A program made the translations under genes and the position numbers. DNA of 64,000 nucleotides from Choanephora cucurbitarum (Eukaryota; Mucoromycota; Mucoromycetes; Mucorales; Choanephoraceae): positions 62,001 to 126,000 of the forward strand of contig JAIWNI010000060.1 of NCBI GenBank assembly GCA_025331435.1. The letters are read 5' to 3'. The notes beneath the pieces were generated by a model. It saw nothing but the letters and a program-made list of their open reading frames with translations. It was not told the origin of the DNA and made no database searches. Positions 46,588 through 57,735 of the stretch are shown in pieces. Each line of letters starts with the position of its first letter. Position 1 is the first letter of the stretch.

Positions 46588-47510
46588 ATTGAGATATGCT
46601 CACTCATCTTTTATTTTGTATGTATAAGGAGGCTATCCTGAACTGGAATAGGGTCTTGTGTTGATGAGAAAAATGGCTCTAAATTATACAGTCAAAGTAG
46701 TTGAATATCAGAAGGTAAAGAAAGGTCTTGAGATTTTGGACTGATCTATACAATAGCTGGATCAGGGTTCAAATGAAAATTTATGGGCCCTTATGAAGCG
46801 ATGATTGCAGACTGAAGCATACAAGCAAGGTTCCATTTAAAAATGCAAAAGAACATGAGACATGTTCGTAAAAGGTTTGGGACTAGTTTCAACCTCAAAG
46901 CAGATAATGTCTCATTGTAATCAGGCATCAAACAATGAAACTAATCATCGGGACCAAAAGAAACCATTTTTATCGATTCTGTATCTTGGCAGCCTATCAT
47001 TTTATTCACCTTTTACTATTTATTCTACTGTACTCAGGATATTCATCTTTATAAATGAAAGAATCAAATCTGTTGCTGATATGCGCACGCCTGCCCAAGT
47101 AAGTTTGTTTCAGACAGAAGAAGTCATTAAATATGTCTGATCACACCTTAATTGAATTCTACTATAATCAAATATCTTTTATACATCTAGCTAGACCTCA
47201 GTAAAGCAAAAAGAGGTAGTCTTCAACCACCATGGATACCTTCATGTCTTTGCTTGACCAAATCAGCCTTAAGATAAACTTCTTCACGAAACTGGTCGGA
47301 GTTATCACACGTTTAGAGTGGAAACACAAAAGTACTAATTTGAGCAAAGGTTCATTGAGGTCTGACAAACTAAGATTTCTCAAAGCACTTTCAATAGCCG
47401 CAAATAGTATCATGCGAACTATAAACAATAACAACAATAACAAATTTCCTTTTTTCTTAAACCCTCTTTCTTCGCTTCCTTTTCTATTACTTTAAGTCTT
47501 TAAAGAAACC
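46588..47510. other. intergenic region
   Basis: Spacer between two plus-strand genes. A frame at 47232-47495 (87 codons) runs up to the next start but ends in a low-complexity Asn and Phe/Leu stretch translated from the leader, so it is not accepted. No other content recognised. Confidence 0.45.
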
Positions 47511-49544
47511 ATGCCTTTGGACTACACCACACGTGTGGAAGATTACCATTCAGATGATGATGGTGAAGCCCAAATGTATTCGCCTTCCTATAGAGTCAAT
47601 GCAAATGAATATGAAAACAGACGTCGGAGGCCATCACATCCTATAGATCTACAAGATGAAGAAGAGGAGTTAGAAAGAAGTATGTACGAAATGGATCTGA
47701 ATGCGTATCGTCATCCACCACCTAGACCCAGACAATACGATCCATATTTAGCACCTTCCTACAGTCCTAGAAGAAGACCTCCTCCACCTCCACCTCCTTC
47801 TTATTACTTGGCACACATGCCACATGAACGTTATCGACCATGGATGCATCCAATGGAAGAAAGATCTCCCCTCTATTCACCTATCAACAGATCGCCTTCT
47901 TCTCGGTCACACATGCAACGCCGTAATCTACCTATTCCTAGACGACGTTATCATGAATTCTATCATGACAATGAGGACGAAGAGGAAGACTATAGCGATA
48001 GTGAAGACGACTATCCCCCAAGAGGACCTCATGGATTTCCTGAAGCGAACTATGCTCGTGACGTCAGCCCTGCTAGAAGTTATGCATCCAGACAAAGCAG
48101 CATAGGATCTGGTCAAAACCTGCCTTCGAATAAAAGAAGATCCAATTCGTTTTCTATACCGCCGGGAATGCCTCGTTTTGTTTACCCAGCATCGCCGAAT
48201 GTACGTCGAAGACCGTTTCAGAGTGCGCCTAATTCACCTCAAGCATCCGAGGGATCTAACAACAGTAGCAGCAGTAGTACTGATGAAGAGGAAGAAGAAA
48301 GACATTATATACCAAGAAGAAGGTTATCACTTGGCAGTAACATGCCACCTCCTTTCGTGCACCCACATCATCTACCTCCTCCTCCTCGACCTCCACCACA
48401 ACTGAGAGGCAATCGACGGTTCTCTTTTAGTGGTGTGCCTCCACCTCCACCACCTAATTTACCTCCAGTCGTTCTTCCAACCCCTAGCATGATGGACAAT
48501 GTCAATCCTTCTCTTCCAAGAAGGAACTCTGGATTTGCCAATGACTTCTTTCCTAATCAAAACCCACCTATGCCACCCCCGCCACCACCACCACCTCCAC
48601 CACCTCAATTGGCAGCGGCAGTAGCAGCAGCAGTAAATGGTGGTGCTCCGCCTATGAATGATCCAACTACGGCTACAATGCCTATGCCTACAGCTAATAA
48701 CCATGGTAACGAAATGCCATCCGCAAATCAACCTGGTGGTGCTCCTTGGCTAAATGGCGCTGGTAACACAAACGGTTTATTTCGCCCTATGCCAATGATG
48801 GGCCTTGCACCCATGTTCAATCATCCCATGATGCCTCCTCCTTCTATGTGGAACATGATGAACCCTACACAACAACAGCAAGATCCCATGTGGTTAGGTG
48901 ATTTTCCATTTTTGAACAATCAGGATCCTAACTTGATGACACAAACAGAGGTTATTCGAAAATCACCTGTCAATCCAACTGAAACGGAACTAGCTCCAGC
49001 TGAAGAAGTTCAACCGAATATTGCTCCTGCACCAGAGATGATGCCTCCTCCTCCAACATTGATACCACCACAGCAGCCACCTATGCTTCAAAGAGGGCTG
49101 TCTATGCTTGGAGGTTTATTTAGTGGGTCAAGTTATAGAAGACAACCCGAGTTTTCAAATCGAGGAGATGATCTCTATCCACCTCCACCTCAACTGATGA
49201 ATTCCAAAAAAGAAGCTAAATTAGCTAAAGAATATGCCAAATTGGGCACATTTTATTGTTGGCGAAAATTAGATGGAACAGATGCTCATTTTGAATCATT
49301 TAGTATACCAAATCAGAAGATCATTAAACGGAAACTAGCCAAGAATGCACCTTCACAAATCATGTTGGGCAAAGAGAAAAAGTTACCAGGTGAAATCATG
49401 GTTGATTTGCAACAAAATCGTGGTTGTTATCTAGGCAAGATCAATGGAGAACAGTTTTTAGTGCAGTTAGAGATCAAGGAAGAAACTTATCATCCTGCTA
49501 ATGCCAGCAGTTTTGTATTTGCCACAGGTGATAACAGTTGGTAA
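47511..49544 (+). CDS. polyproline-rich scaffold-like protein with conserved C-terminal domain
   Basis: A single-exon 677-aa frame. Residues 1-550 are disordered: acidic patches (DEEEELE, DNEDEEEDYSDSEDD), Arg-rich stretches, and many polyproline runs, including one of 12 Pro near residue 355 and PPPPPPP near 90, plus Met/Pro-rich and poly-Ala stretches. Proline runs of this kind bind profilin, SH3 or WW domains, so a role in actin or membrane scaffolding is possible. Residues about 565-677 form a compact domain starting KKEAKLAKEYAKLGTFYCWR, with IPNQKIIKRKLAK and KLPGEIMVDLQQNRGCYLGK, ending FVFATGDNSW. I do not recognise that domain; its Trp start and VDLQQN segment are faintly WWE-like. 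It ends 181 bp from the convergent Mad1 gene. Confidence 0.8.
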   Translation: MPLDYTTRVEDYHSDDDGEAQMYSPSYRVNANEYENRRRRPSHPIDLQDEEEELERSMYEMDLNAYRHPPPRPRQYDPYLAPSYSPRRRPPPPPPPSYYLAHMPHERYRPWMHPMEERSPLYSPINRSPSSRSHMQRRNLPIPRRRYHEFYHDNEDEEEDYSDSEDDYPPRGPHGFPEANYARDVSPARSYASRQSSIGSGQNLPSNKRRSNSFSIPPGMPRFVYPASPNVRRRPFQSAPNSPQASEGSNNSSSSSTDEEEEERHYIPRRRLSLGSNMPPPFVHPHHLPPPPRPPPQLRGNRRFSFSGVPPPPPPNLPPVVLPTPSMMDNVNPSLPRRNSGFANDFFPNQNPPMPPPPPPPPPPPQLAAAVAAAVNGGAPPMNDPTTATMPMPTANNHGNEMPSANQPGGAPWLNGAGNTNGLFRPMPMMGLAPMFNHPMMPPPSMWNMMNPTQQQQDPMWLGDFPFLNNQDPNLMTQTEVIRKSPVNPTETELAPAEEVQPNIAPAPEMMPPPPTLIPPQQPPMLQRGLSMLGGLFSGSSYRRQPEFSNRGDDLYPPPPQLMNSKKEAKLAKEYAKLGTFYCWRKLDGTDAHFESFSIPNQKIIKRKLAKNAPSQIMLGKEKKLPGEIMVDLQQNRGCYLGKINGEQFLVQLEIKEETYHPANASSFVFATGDNSW

Positions 49545-49725
49545 AGTCGAGTGATTTGTTTGTTATTGTGTAATTATATATGTTTAAAGTGTGTCTTTTA
49601 AAGCACGAAAAACGCTTTTGAAGCGAATAAAGGAAAATTTGTTGTACAATCGCCTTTGTCATCATCGAGTCATCATCATCAGAGGTTATTTTTCTTTTCT
49701 TTTTTTTCAGTTACTAATGTTTTAT

Positions 49726-52700
49726 TTATTGTGATAACCCAGAAGTAATATCTTCGTCATCGCTTTCAACTGTGTCGTTCTCTTGCTGATCATTTTCGCT
49801 TTCGATTTGATGTTCAACTATTTCACCTTCGCTTGCATGCTCAACCATTTCACCTTCGCTTTCATGCTGAATCATCTCGCCTTCGCTTTCGTGTTCGACC
49901 ATTTCGCCTTCACTTTCGTGCTCAACCATTTCACTTTCACTTTCGTGTTCGATCATCTCGCCTTCGCTTTCGTGTTCGATCATCTCGCCTTCGCTTTCGT
50001 GTTCGATCATCTCGCCTTCGCTTTCATGCTCAACCATTTCACCTTCGCTTTCATGCTGAATCATCTCGCCTTCGCTTTCGTGTTCGATCATTTCGCCTTC
50101 ACTTTCATGCTCAACCATTTCACCTTCGCTTTCATGCTGAATCATTTCACCCTCATTTTCAGGTTCAATCATTTCACTTTCTTGCTCAGTAATATCTTGG
50201 TCGATTTCAGTTTCAATCATCTCGCCGTCGCTTTCATGCTCAATCATCTCACCATCACTTATAGCTGTCTGAGTAACATGTTCAGCCATGACAGTCTCTT
50301 CAACCATTTCATCCTCATTTTTGTCGTATACAATCGTATCTTCTTCTACAAACAAATCAAAGGCTGCCTGCTCAGTCATGTCTTCCATAGGCTCAGTAAC
50401 ACCATCTTCACCTGTATCAAGATGGATACGGGTCTCTTCATCATAAGGCTCTAACTGATCATCCAATGGGGTATGTTGCATCTCCAATTCAATTGACTGA
50501 TGCTGTTCTTTGTAGTGTACATAGATATCTTGTGCAGCAGCATTCAAGAAGGCTGGGATGTTTCTATCTTGGATGATATAGGTCTGATAAATATCTTGTA
50601 ACTGAGACATATAGGCATCTCGCTTTGACCCTACAAATCGTAGGATACCCTGTGTCTCATCCTGCGTGGTCTCTAGCTTGACCAAGAAGGCTAACTCGGT
50701 AGGATCCACCAGAGCATGTTCCAGGCGAATGAGATCGTCGTTTCTAAAGTTGACATTGTAGCCCAAGAGTAACTGAATCTCAGTCACAATCTGTTGAATC
50801 TTGTTGCCCCAGACAGCATGAAGACGAGCAATTCGCTTATCGCGAGATTCAATGGTCGCTTGAAGTTCAGCTTTTTCTATCTTAAGATTCTCAAGCGAAA
50901 TAGCAGGAATAAGCATGGTGTCGCCTGCCTTGTTGGCCAATTGATCGAGTAATGCTTGGTTTTCCTTTTGAAGTCGCTGAAGTAAGGATTTACGGATAGC
51001 ATAGTCTTGTGAGAGAGGGTTGTCTAAGACAGTCAAGTAGCGTGTGTCTTGTTCTTGTGTTGTTTGAGTTTCGGCGGAGGTCGATTGTTTAGTCTGAATA
51101 GGCACAATATCAGATGGGATTTGAATAGGTTGTTGATCTCGTACAGATGCCTGGAGTCGTTCTACTTGTTCCTTTGTGGCATCATATTGTTTCTGCAAGA
51201 TAGCTTCATTCACACTCTTTTGCTTAAGTTCTGTTTTGTTTCAGTCAGCTTCTTGTTAGTTTATAGCTATGCAATGATGCTTGACTTCTGCTTTGTTACC
51301 TTCTATCAACTGATTCTCTTTTTCAACCAACTGTTTCAAGAAATCAGTCAAGCTCAAGCCAGAAGCTAATGCTTCATAAGGTCCATTCGAGAGATGCACT
51401 TGAATAGGTGCTTGATCTACCTTTTGAGCCTCTTGTTCGGCCAATTGCTGACTCAATGCAGTGATCTTGTCTTGGCACTGTTGAATATGTTGTTGAAGTT
51501 CTGCCATCTGTTTTGATTTCGTGTCCTCGCCTACATCCTGATCAGCATAGACAGCCAGCTGTGTTTCCAACAGATGAATGTATTGCTTCCATGCATCTGC
51601 ACCCACTGAAAGTTTCGTTCGAGCTGAGGCCTCAATGGCCCTTCTTTCCTTCTGTTCTGCCACTTCCTTTTTCAGTTCAGTCAAATGAGATTCTAATGAT
51701 TGAATGACATGCCACTGATCTTTCACTTGAGCCTGATATTGTTCTACTGTGCGTTTCAAGAAATCAGCTTCCTCTGCTTTTCTTGTGAGCTCATAAATAA
51801 TACTGTCAGGCTTCTTTTGTTTGAATTCAGGTTGAGAGGCAAGGTAGGCAGCCCAATCTGCTTGCTCAGCGCGCAATTGAGCCATTTCAGCTTCCAATTG
51901 GAAATGAGTAGCACGTAGTTCAGAGAGTGCCTCTGCTTGTCTCTGAAGACCATCTCGTTCAGATCTTAAGAGCTCTACATTCTGTGATATACTTTTATAA
52001 TGATCCAAGTCGCGCTTTAGTTTATGATTTTCGGATTCAAGATCAAATGATCGCTTGATGATACCTAAAAGAAGAGAAACATTGTGAGTAATAAAAAAAA
52101 CAAAGCAAAGGTTGGCGATCATTACTTTGAAATTGAGCATCAAGTCTTTCAGCGGCTTCTGGTGAAGTAGGGTATTGAGAAGTACGCTCTTGTTCCATTT
52201 GATGAATCTGTTCGTTTAGTTTAGCTTCACGATGAAGAGCTTGCTCCATCTTGAGTGCATCTGATTCAGCCGATGCTTTTAGTGAAGCGATCATGCTTTC
52301 AAAGCTTTTGGTCTGTATTGACTGAACTTGTTGATCTGTCTCTCGTTGCTGAATCAGTTTTCGAATCTCTTCTGCCTGGCTATGTACTGTCGATTCTAAC
52401 TTGCGTGTCTCCTGTCTTTGTCTTTCAAGTGTACTTCTTAATTCGTTCTATGCATTGTCATTAGTGTCTGTGTTTTGAAAGGCATGGTCATCTAACAGAA
52501 GCTTACAGCAACAGCATTATGTTTCTCTTTCATGGTAGCTAGTGTTTGTGTGGCTTCATCGTAGCGTTCTTTATGATAGACTGCATGTCGTTGTGCTTCT
52601 GCTTCTGAGGTAATTAGTTTTTGAATAGTGGCCACCTTTTCTTGGATGGCAGATTCTCGAGTGATAGCATCACTTTGAGCTTTTGTTTCTAATTCGGACA

Positions 52701-52954
52701 GTTTGTGCTCTAGCTTTCTGATCAGGTTCTCTAGTTTTGTTACTAAAAAACGATGTCAATATAGACAGAGATAAAGCAAAACTTCTATTTTACCATCGCG
52801 TTGTTTTTCTGAAGAGACAAAACCGTCAGAGAACGACAGCACGCTTGAGTCTATTCTTTTGCGCTTTAAGGATAGCTAAAGAAAACACATACCATGTTAG
52901 AGGGACAAGTTACAAGACAGTTGCCTCTTTGTTCTGTTCTTCTACCTCTGACAT
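49726..52954 (-). CDS. MAD1: spindle checkpoint protein Mad1 with repetitive acidic tail
   Basis: Six exons: 52946-52954 (codes MSE), 52794-52875, 52507-52742, 52126-52447, 51300-52064, 49726-51230. Phases join, giving 972 aa. The first exon choice (GAG|GTAGAA) is the least certain part. Residues 30-520 are a long coiled coil. At about 534-543, RYLTVLDNP matches the Mad2-interaction motif (basic, hydrophobic, then Pro) of Mad1. About 545-740 matches the conserved Mad1 C-terminus: IRKSLLQRLQKENQALLDQL, ISLENLKIEKAELQATI, and LLGYNVNFRNDDLIRLEHAL of the RWD-like kinetochore domain. Mad1 recruits Mad2 to unattached kinetochores and converts it to the closed form. Unlike known Mad1, 230 more residues follow: an acidic region and about 13 tandem 9-residue EGEM(I/V)EHES repeats. 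Confidence 0.85.
49800..50170. repeat. 27-bp coding tandem repeat in Mad1 tail
   Basis: About 13 copies of a 27-bp unit encoding 9 residues (E-G-E-M-I/V-E/Q-H-E-S), with older degenerate copies up to about 50260. Units come in a partial three-unit (81-bp) order: Q-type, V-type, I-type. Nucleotide identity is high between some units, so array length probably varies between strains. Confidence 0.92.
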
Positions 52955-53729
52955 GATAAAATGATAAAATAAAATAAAAAAAGAAAGCTATTTTTTTTTC
53001 TTAGACAAGTAAATGTTTCGCGTTACTTTAATCCAAATGTACACTGTATGAAAGTTAGTTTCAGCGTCCTTATTCTGTTTCTTGAATAAAGTCTTGTTTT
53101 GTTAGGATAAAAGCAAACTGTAAGTTAAGATCCAATGAGAAAGCAACTTGCTAAGAAAGGATACTAGAAGCAGCAAAGTGTTCTCTCAAAGTGTTGACTT
53201 ATGCAAAGTAACAACCAATCAAAATTCATTATACCATTGTCTAATGCTGATTAATTTTCCCTTGCATACGATCAATAGCTTAAAGGGTGTGGTCTATTTA
53301 GCATAAAGATAGCTCGAGTTAAAACGAACTAACTAAAGATCTGATTGGTCAAGACACTTTTTCATAAAGTAAACTTGCATAAACTAGTTCAAAACAAAAC
53401 CAAATGATCCTGTTACATGGAATAGGGAGAGATATGATAGGATTATTGGTTCAAAGAATGAAGTAAGGCTAATTAAAAAAGAAAAAAAAAGAGAATTTGA
53501 TTTAGAACTAACATTTCAATAGAAAATGACTATTAGAATGAGATCAAGTACCAAAAGGACTCATCTTATATTAATTAAAGGGGGGGAAAGGATAGAAAGA
53601 GGCGGTCGTTTTGTATAGCCAATGCCCAAGTCTGTTCATTTCCCTCCTTCTTATCCGTCCTCCTCCCTTAACACTCCCTTCATTATACAAACAAACAATG
53701 TTGCCATAGTCAAAATATAGTGTGATTTA
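52955..53729. other. intergenic region
   Basis: Upstream of the Mad1 gene and downstream of the next minus-strand gene. AT-rich, with a pyrimidine-rich block near 53620-53680 and a run of G at 53580. No coding content or known signal. Confidence 0.45.
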
Positions 53730-54757
53730 TTACAAAAAGAAATGAGTGTAAAGCCGGCTTGACTCATGAACGACCATCTCATTTAGTTTATAATAGTTAA
53801 GTTCCTGTTTGATCTGATGAGCCACCATGGCTGTCAATCGAGTACAGACTGCTTCTGCATCTGAACTTCGATCATAATTCTCTTTTGAATATGTCTCAAA
53901 CACATCCACCATCTTATTAAAACTCACGCCTTTTGACTTTCGCTTCAACATAGAGCATTTCTTTTTTAAAGGCATAGATAGGCGTCTTGAGGAAGAAGGC
54001 CATCGTTGTTTTTTGAACTGAAGTTCCTCTCGACTGGCTGTCTTCAAGATACTCTTGGACTGACCCATGGCACTGAGTGAAGCTGAACGTCCTAATCGAT
54101 CCTTGAGTCGAGTTGCGCTTGAGAATCGTCTGGGTTGCTTTGGCTCCAATTGTTGAATGGTATCCATGGAATGTCGATACCGACAAGGTTTATGATAGTT
54201 GTCTGAATGCATTGCAGATTCAGTAGATGGGCTCCACTTGGCAGGCGAAATGACTGGTAAAGATGGCTTACTAGAGATATGACAGGTGGAAGAAGGAGAG
54301 GAAGATAAGGATGAAGAAGTAGACGGCAAGCGAAAGACTCGTCTGACTCTTGATTTGAATAAAGATAATCGTGATAAAGATGGTTGTGTAGGCGATGTGG
54401 GAGAAGAGAAGCACAAGGGCATTTTTGGTGTTTCTGGTTGCTGTTGTATGGATCTGACCTTGACTGGATCTGACCAATCTCCCTGTACAAATCGTTTAGG
54501 TGAATCTACTATAGTCGTGGTTGAATCACTTTTGTCATCATCGTCTAGTTGATGCCTTTGATATTCATAATAGTAGTTCTATCATATTATTTAAAATAAA
54601 TTGATTTGGTTGATAAATTCCCAAAAAAAAGAAAGAAAGAAAAGAAAGGATGCCTACCTACATTATTTAAAGCAAGTAAACTCATTTCATGGATCATTCT
54701 CTCGTTAGGAGAAAAGGTTTCTGCTGATGGCCTTGTACTAATAATAGTAGTCATCAT
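53730..54757 (-). CDS. Ser-rich protein with RVxF-type PP1-docking motif
   Basis: Two exons, 54662-54757 and 53730-54578, phases joined, 314 aa. The N-terminus has a conserved-looking helix (FSPNERMIHEMSLLALNN) that runs across the intron into a Tyr-rich stretch. The middle is a basic Ser/Arg/Pro-rich disordered region with many possible phosphorylation sites. The C-terminal 65 residues look conserved: KSKGVSFNKMVDVFETYSKE, then acidic residues and a helical IKQELNYYKLNEMVVHESSR. KGVSF preceded by basic residues fits the K/R-x-V-x-F docking motif for protein phosphatase 1, so it may be a PP1 regulatory subunit or scaffold (inference). No signal peptide or helix. Family not recognised. It lies between Mad1 and a phosphodiesterase, all on the minus strand. 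Confidence 0.75.
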
Positions 54758-55717
54758 ACAAAACAAGCTGAAGCTATTGGGATTTGATAGATAAGTTCAG
54801 GCGAATACAGAAAGAAAGGAGAGAAAAGGGATTTAGAAAAATGAAGAAAGAAAGAAAGAAAGAAAGAGGAAGAAAGAGTTCATGCCCAAAAGAACATTAT
54901 CTTTAATTGATTTCCAAGGCTCTCTCTCTCTCTCCTCTTCTTCCCCCCTCCTCCTTCTTCTCCACACACACACACGCCCACACACCCGCACAAAGACCCT
55001 TTCCCCTTAATAAAAAAATGGTTTCGGTTCTTTTTTTCTAAAGAATGACTATTTGAATTCTTGGTCTTTCTATTTATAAATGGCCGATTTGTAATGCTAA
55101 AGATTGGTTTATAGAGCCTATTTAAGCAAAAAGAAAAAAAAGGTTAAGAAAGCATTCTTTTTCTTTCTTTCTTTTTTGTATATTCAACTGTGTAGATAGA
55201 ACAATAGCCTCTTGTTTCTTTTCCTATGCATAAGTAAGAGAGACAAGATTAAGGAAAAGAAATGCCTGGGATAAGTCTAGATTAATATTGGCTATCATTT
55301 GAAACCGAGATGATTGTAGTAAAGTGTCCAATTCAAAAAAAAAAACTAATATTTCCATTCTGGTAATACTATTTTGTATGGGAAAAGACTGCTTCCCTTA
55401 AAACAATTGAACTGTAGATCAACCAAGAAAAAAAAAAGGCTATTGCGTCTGTTCATATTTTGCAGCTGATAAAATTCAAACTTTTTTCTTTCAAATAAAA
55501 AAAAAAAGGGAACAAAATGCATATAAATAGAAAAGAAAGAAAGGATAAGTATGTACGAATATAAGAAAGGAAAGGAAAATAAGCAAATGCTTTCGTGTGT
55601 GTGTGTGTGTATATATAAAAGTGTATGTATGTGTAATAAAAGTATCTAAAATGATAGAGGCAATGTATGTATATAAAGGGAAAGGAAGAGGATGTCTAAA
55701 TGATAATGATTTTTTTT
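54758..55717. other. intergenic, microsatellite-rich
   Basis: Contains CT-rich and CA-rich tracts (54920-54990) and a GT run followed by TATATA (55593-55618). These probably overlap the promoter of the gene ending at 53730 and the 3' region of the phosphodiesterase gene. No coding content. Confidence 0.5.
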
Positions 55718-57735
55718 TTACTCTTGACTGATAGTCGATAATGTATGCGATTTCTTTTCTCGTCCAGGTTTCCTTGCTGACATTGGATTTAACCTACGTA
55801 GGCGCGACATGACAGAATTGGGTTCTTCACTCTTTCTTCTTCGAATCACCTCATCTCGATCCCTTTGGTCTTTCACAGCACAAATATCACTATGGCTAAC
55901 ACTACGTACGCCCCAGTATTTGCGCTTATGTTTACCAGAACCAATGGTACGTTCTTCCAATTCATCAGGAATCACAACCATACCAGCAGCCACACTCACT
56001 CTTCTACCCGAAGGGTTAAGGATAGGACGATCAGGTAACATACTGGATGGTAAACGTTGATTCCTTTCTCTTTCTTCTCTTTCTTGTCTGTCCTTCACCT
56101 TCTGTTCTTCTTCTTCCAATTGAAGCCATTGCTTACGATTGTCAGCCAAGGTTTTGACCAGTTCGTCTGCCTTTGGGAAGAGAGCAGCAAAGATCTCAAA
56201 GTAAGGACTGACGACAAAATCACCAAACTGAAGACCAATCGTCGTCTGGCTCACCTGACTTCGGTCCATATTAGGTGATACAGGTAGTCCGTGCTCTCGT
56301 TCGGCTTCCCCCTGACAAAAGAACTCCTCGCACACCAGATTGGACCAGGCAAGACAGACAGGCCAGGGACGTAAGGCATTACTGATATCGGCCGCATGAA
56401 GTATAATCTGACAGAGAATCAGCCGTTGTTGTGGTTCCATGATATAGTTGGGTGGTGTATGGACTGTCTTCTCAATCCCATTGATCTCTACTGTGCTAGT
56501 CACAAGATCAGCGCCTGATGCGTGGTGATGATGGCTATCTGATGTAGCTCGCCTAAGGCGTCTGAGTATCTGGCAACTGCCAATAGATCGCTCTTCTAGT
56601 AAATCGTCATCATCGTCATCGTCATCCTCTTCCTCTTCTGGACTGGCTGGTAGTACAGGCATGAGCTTAAGTGAAAGCGGAATCATATCTTCTTCGAAAT
56701 AAGATTTTCGTCTAAAATAAGCGATTGCACTTTTAGCGCCTTGAGATGAAAAGATCTCTTTCACTTGAATATCGTCATCATTCACATGGGCCATAGCAGT
56801 ATTTGGTAATGAATGGTGGTGGCGATGATGGTGTTGCATAATATGGCTGTGATGGTGATGTTGGCAAGTAGGCGAATCTTCTTCTTCGTCTTCGTCTTCT
56901 TCTTCGTCTTCTGCTCCCTCTATAGTTTCTTCTGTAATCAACTCCAATAAATTAGCTAGATTTTCTTGTAATTCGTAATGGAATATCATGTCTGTTGCCA
57001 ATATCATCTTAATAATAGCTGTACGCATTTCTGATTCTGATGTAGGCAATCCCAAGGCAGTACTAGCACGATCAAGATGCTTTAATAGTCTGTGTTTGGT
57101 AATCAAATCCATTGTGATAGTGCATGAATAACTTTCTAACACAGATTTGTTACTATAGCGAACAGCTAAATCTGTCTTGAGATTCACTTGAAAGTTATTG
57201 TTCTTTCCTGGCTATTTTTATCCAGCCAAAAAAAATTTTAAAATAAAGTCGATTTGCTTCATTTGATTGGTCAATTGACTTACATGCCCAATATCATGAC
57301 ACAGTCCAGCAATCAAGAGTGCAGCAATATCAATACGTGAGATATATTTGGCTACATCATATTCTGTCACCATATGATAGAGCACAATAGATACATCGAC
57401 AGCATGAAAGAATGAATGATAGGCATTAGGTAGATAACCATGATCGACATCTACCAAAAAATCAAGAAATTCAGATGGTGTAACACCTATAGATTCGCAT
57501 AGACCAAGTCTCTCAAAGAAGCCGAGAATAAAGCCGTAAAGTTCAGCACGAGATTTATGAAGAACACAGAAGTCAGCTAGATCTTTAACCACATATTTGG
57601 GATCAGACACTTTGATCATCAACTAATCAGAAACAAAGAGATTAACAGACATAAAAAACATGACAACTTCCATCTTACACATTCAATCACAAAGAGATCC
57701 TCAGATGACAAGTTGTTGTGCCGTAAAATAAGCAT
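55718..57735 (-). CDS. class I cyclic-nucleotide phosphodiesterase
   Basis: Three exons, 57679-57735, 57284-57622 and 55718-57211, phases joined, 629 aa. The catalytic domain has the proton-donor segment AYHSFFHAVDV (His88, His92), the metal-binding signature HDIGHPGKNN (His128-Asp129, His132) split by intron 2, the distal metal Asp in HAADISN, and the substrate-binding Gln in LQFGDFVVSPYFE. It hydrolyses cAMP (and perhaps cGMP) to 5'-AMP, ending cAMP/PKA signalling that controls fungal growth and morphology. Between the metal sites lies an unusual insertion of about 90 residues: an acidic run, a His-rich stretch (CQHHHHSHIMQHHH) and another Asp run. A basic Ser-rich tail of 110 residues follows the domain. 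An in-frame upstream start at 57816 would add a hydrophobic stretch translated from the CT-rich leader; I prefer 57735. Confidence 0.92.

Noticed and set aside
49783..50454. A 223-codon plus-strand frame rich in Phe/His/Ala opposite the Mad1 tail
   Set aside because: Antisense shadow of the 27-bp repeat; the minus frame continues a recognised Mad1 protein.
52737..52964. 75-codon plus-strand frame at the Mad1 5' end
   Set aside because: Shadow of the Mad1 exons on the opposite strand.
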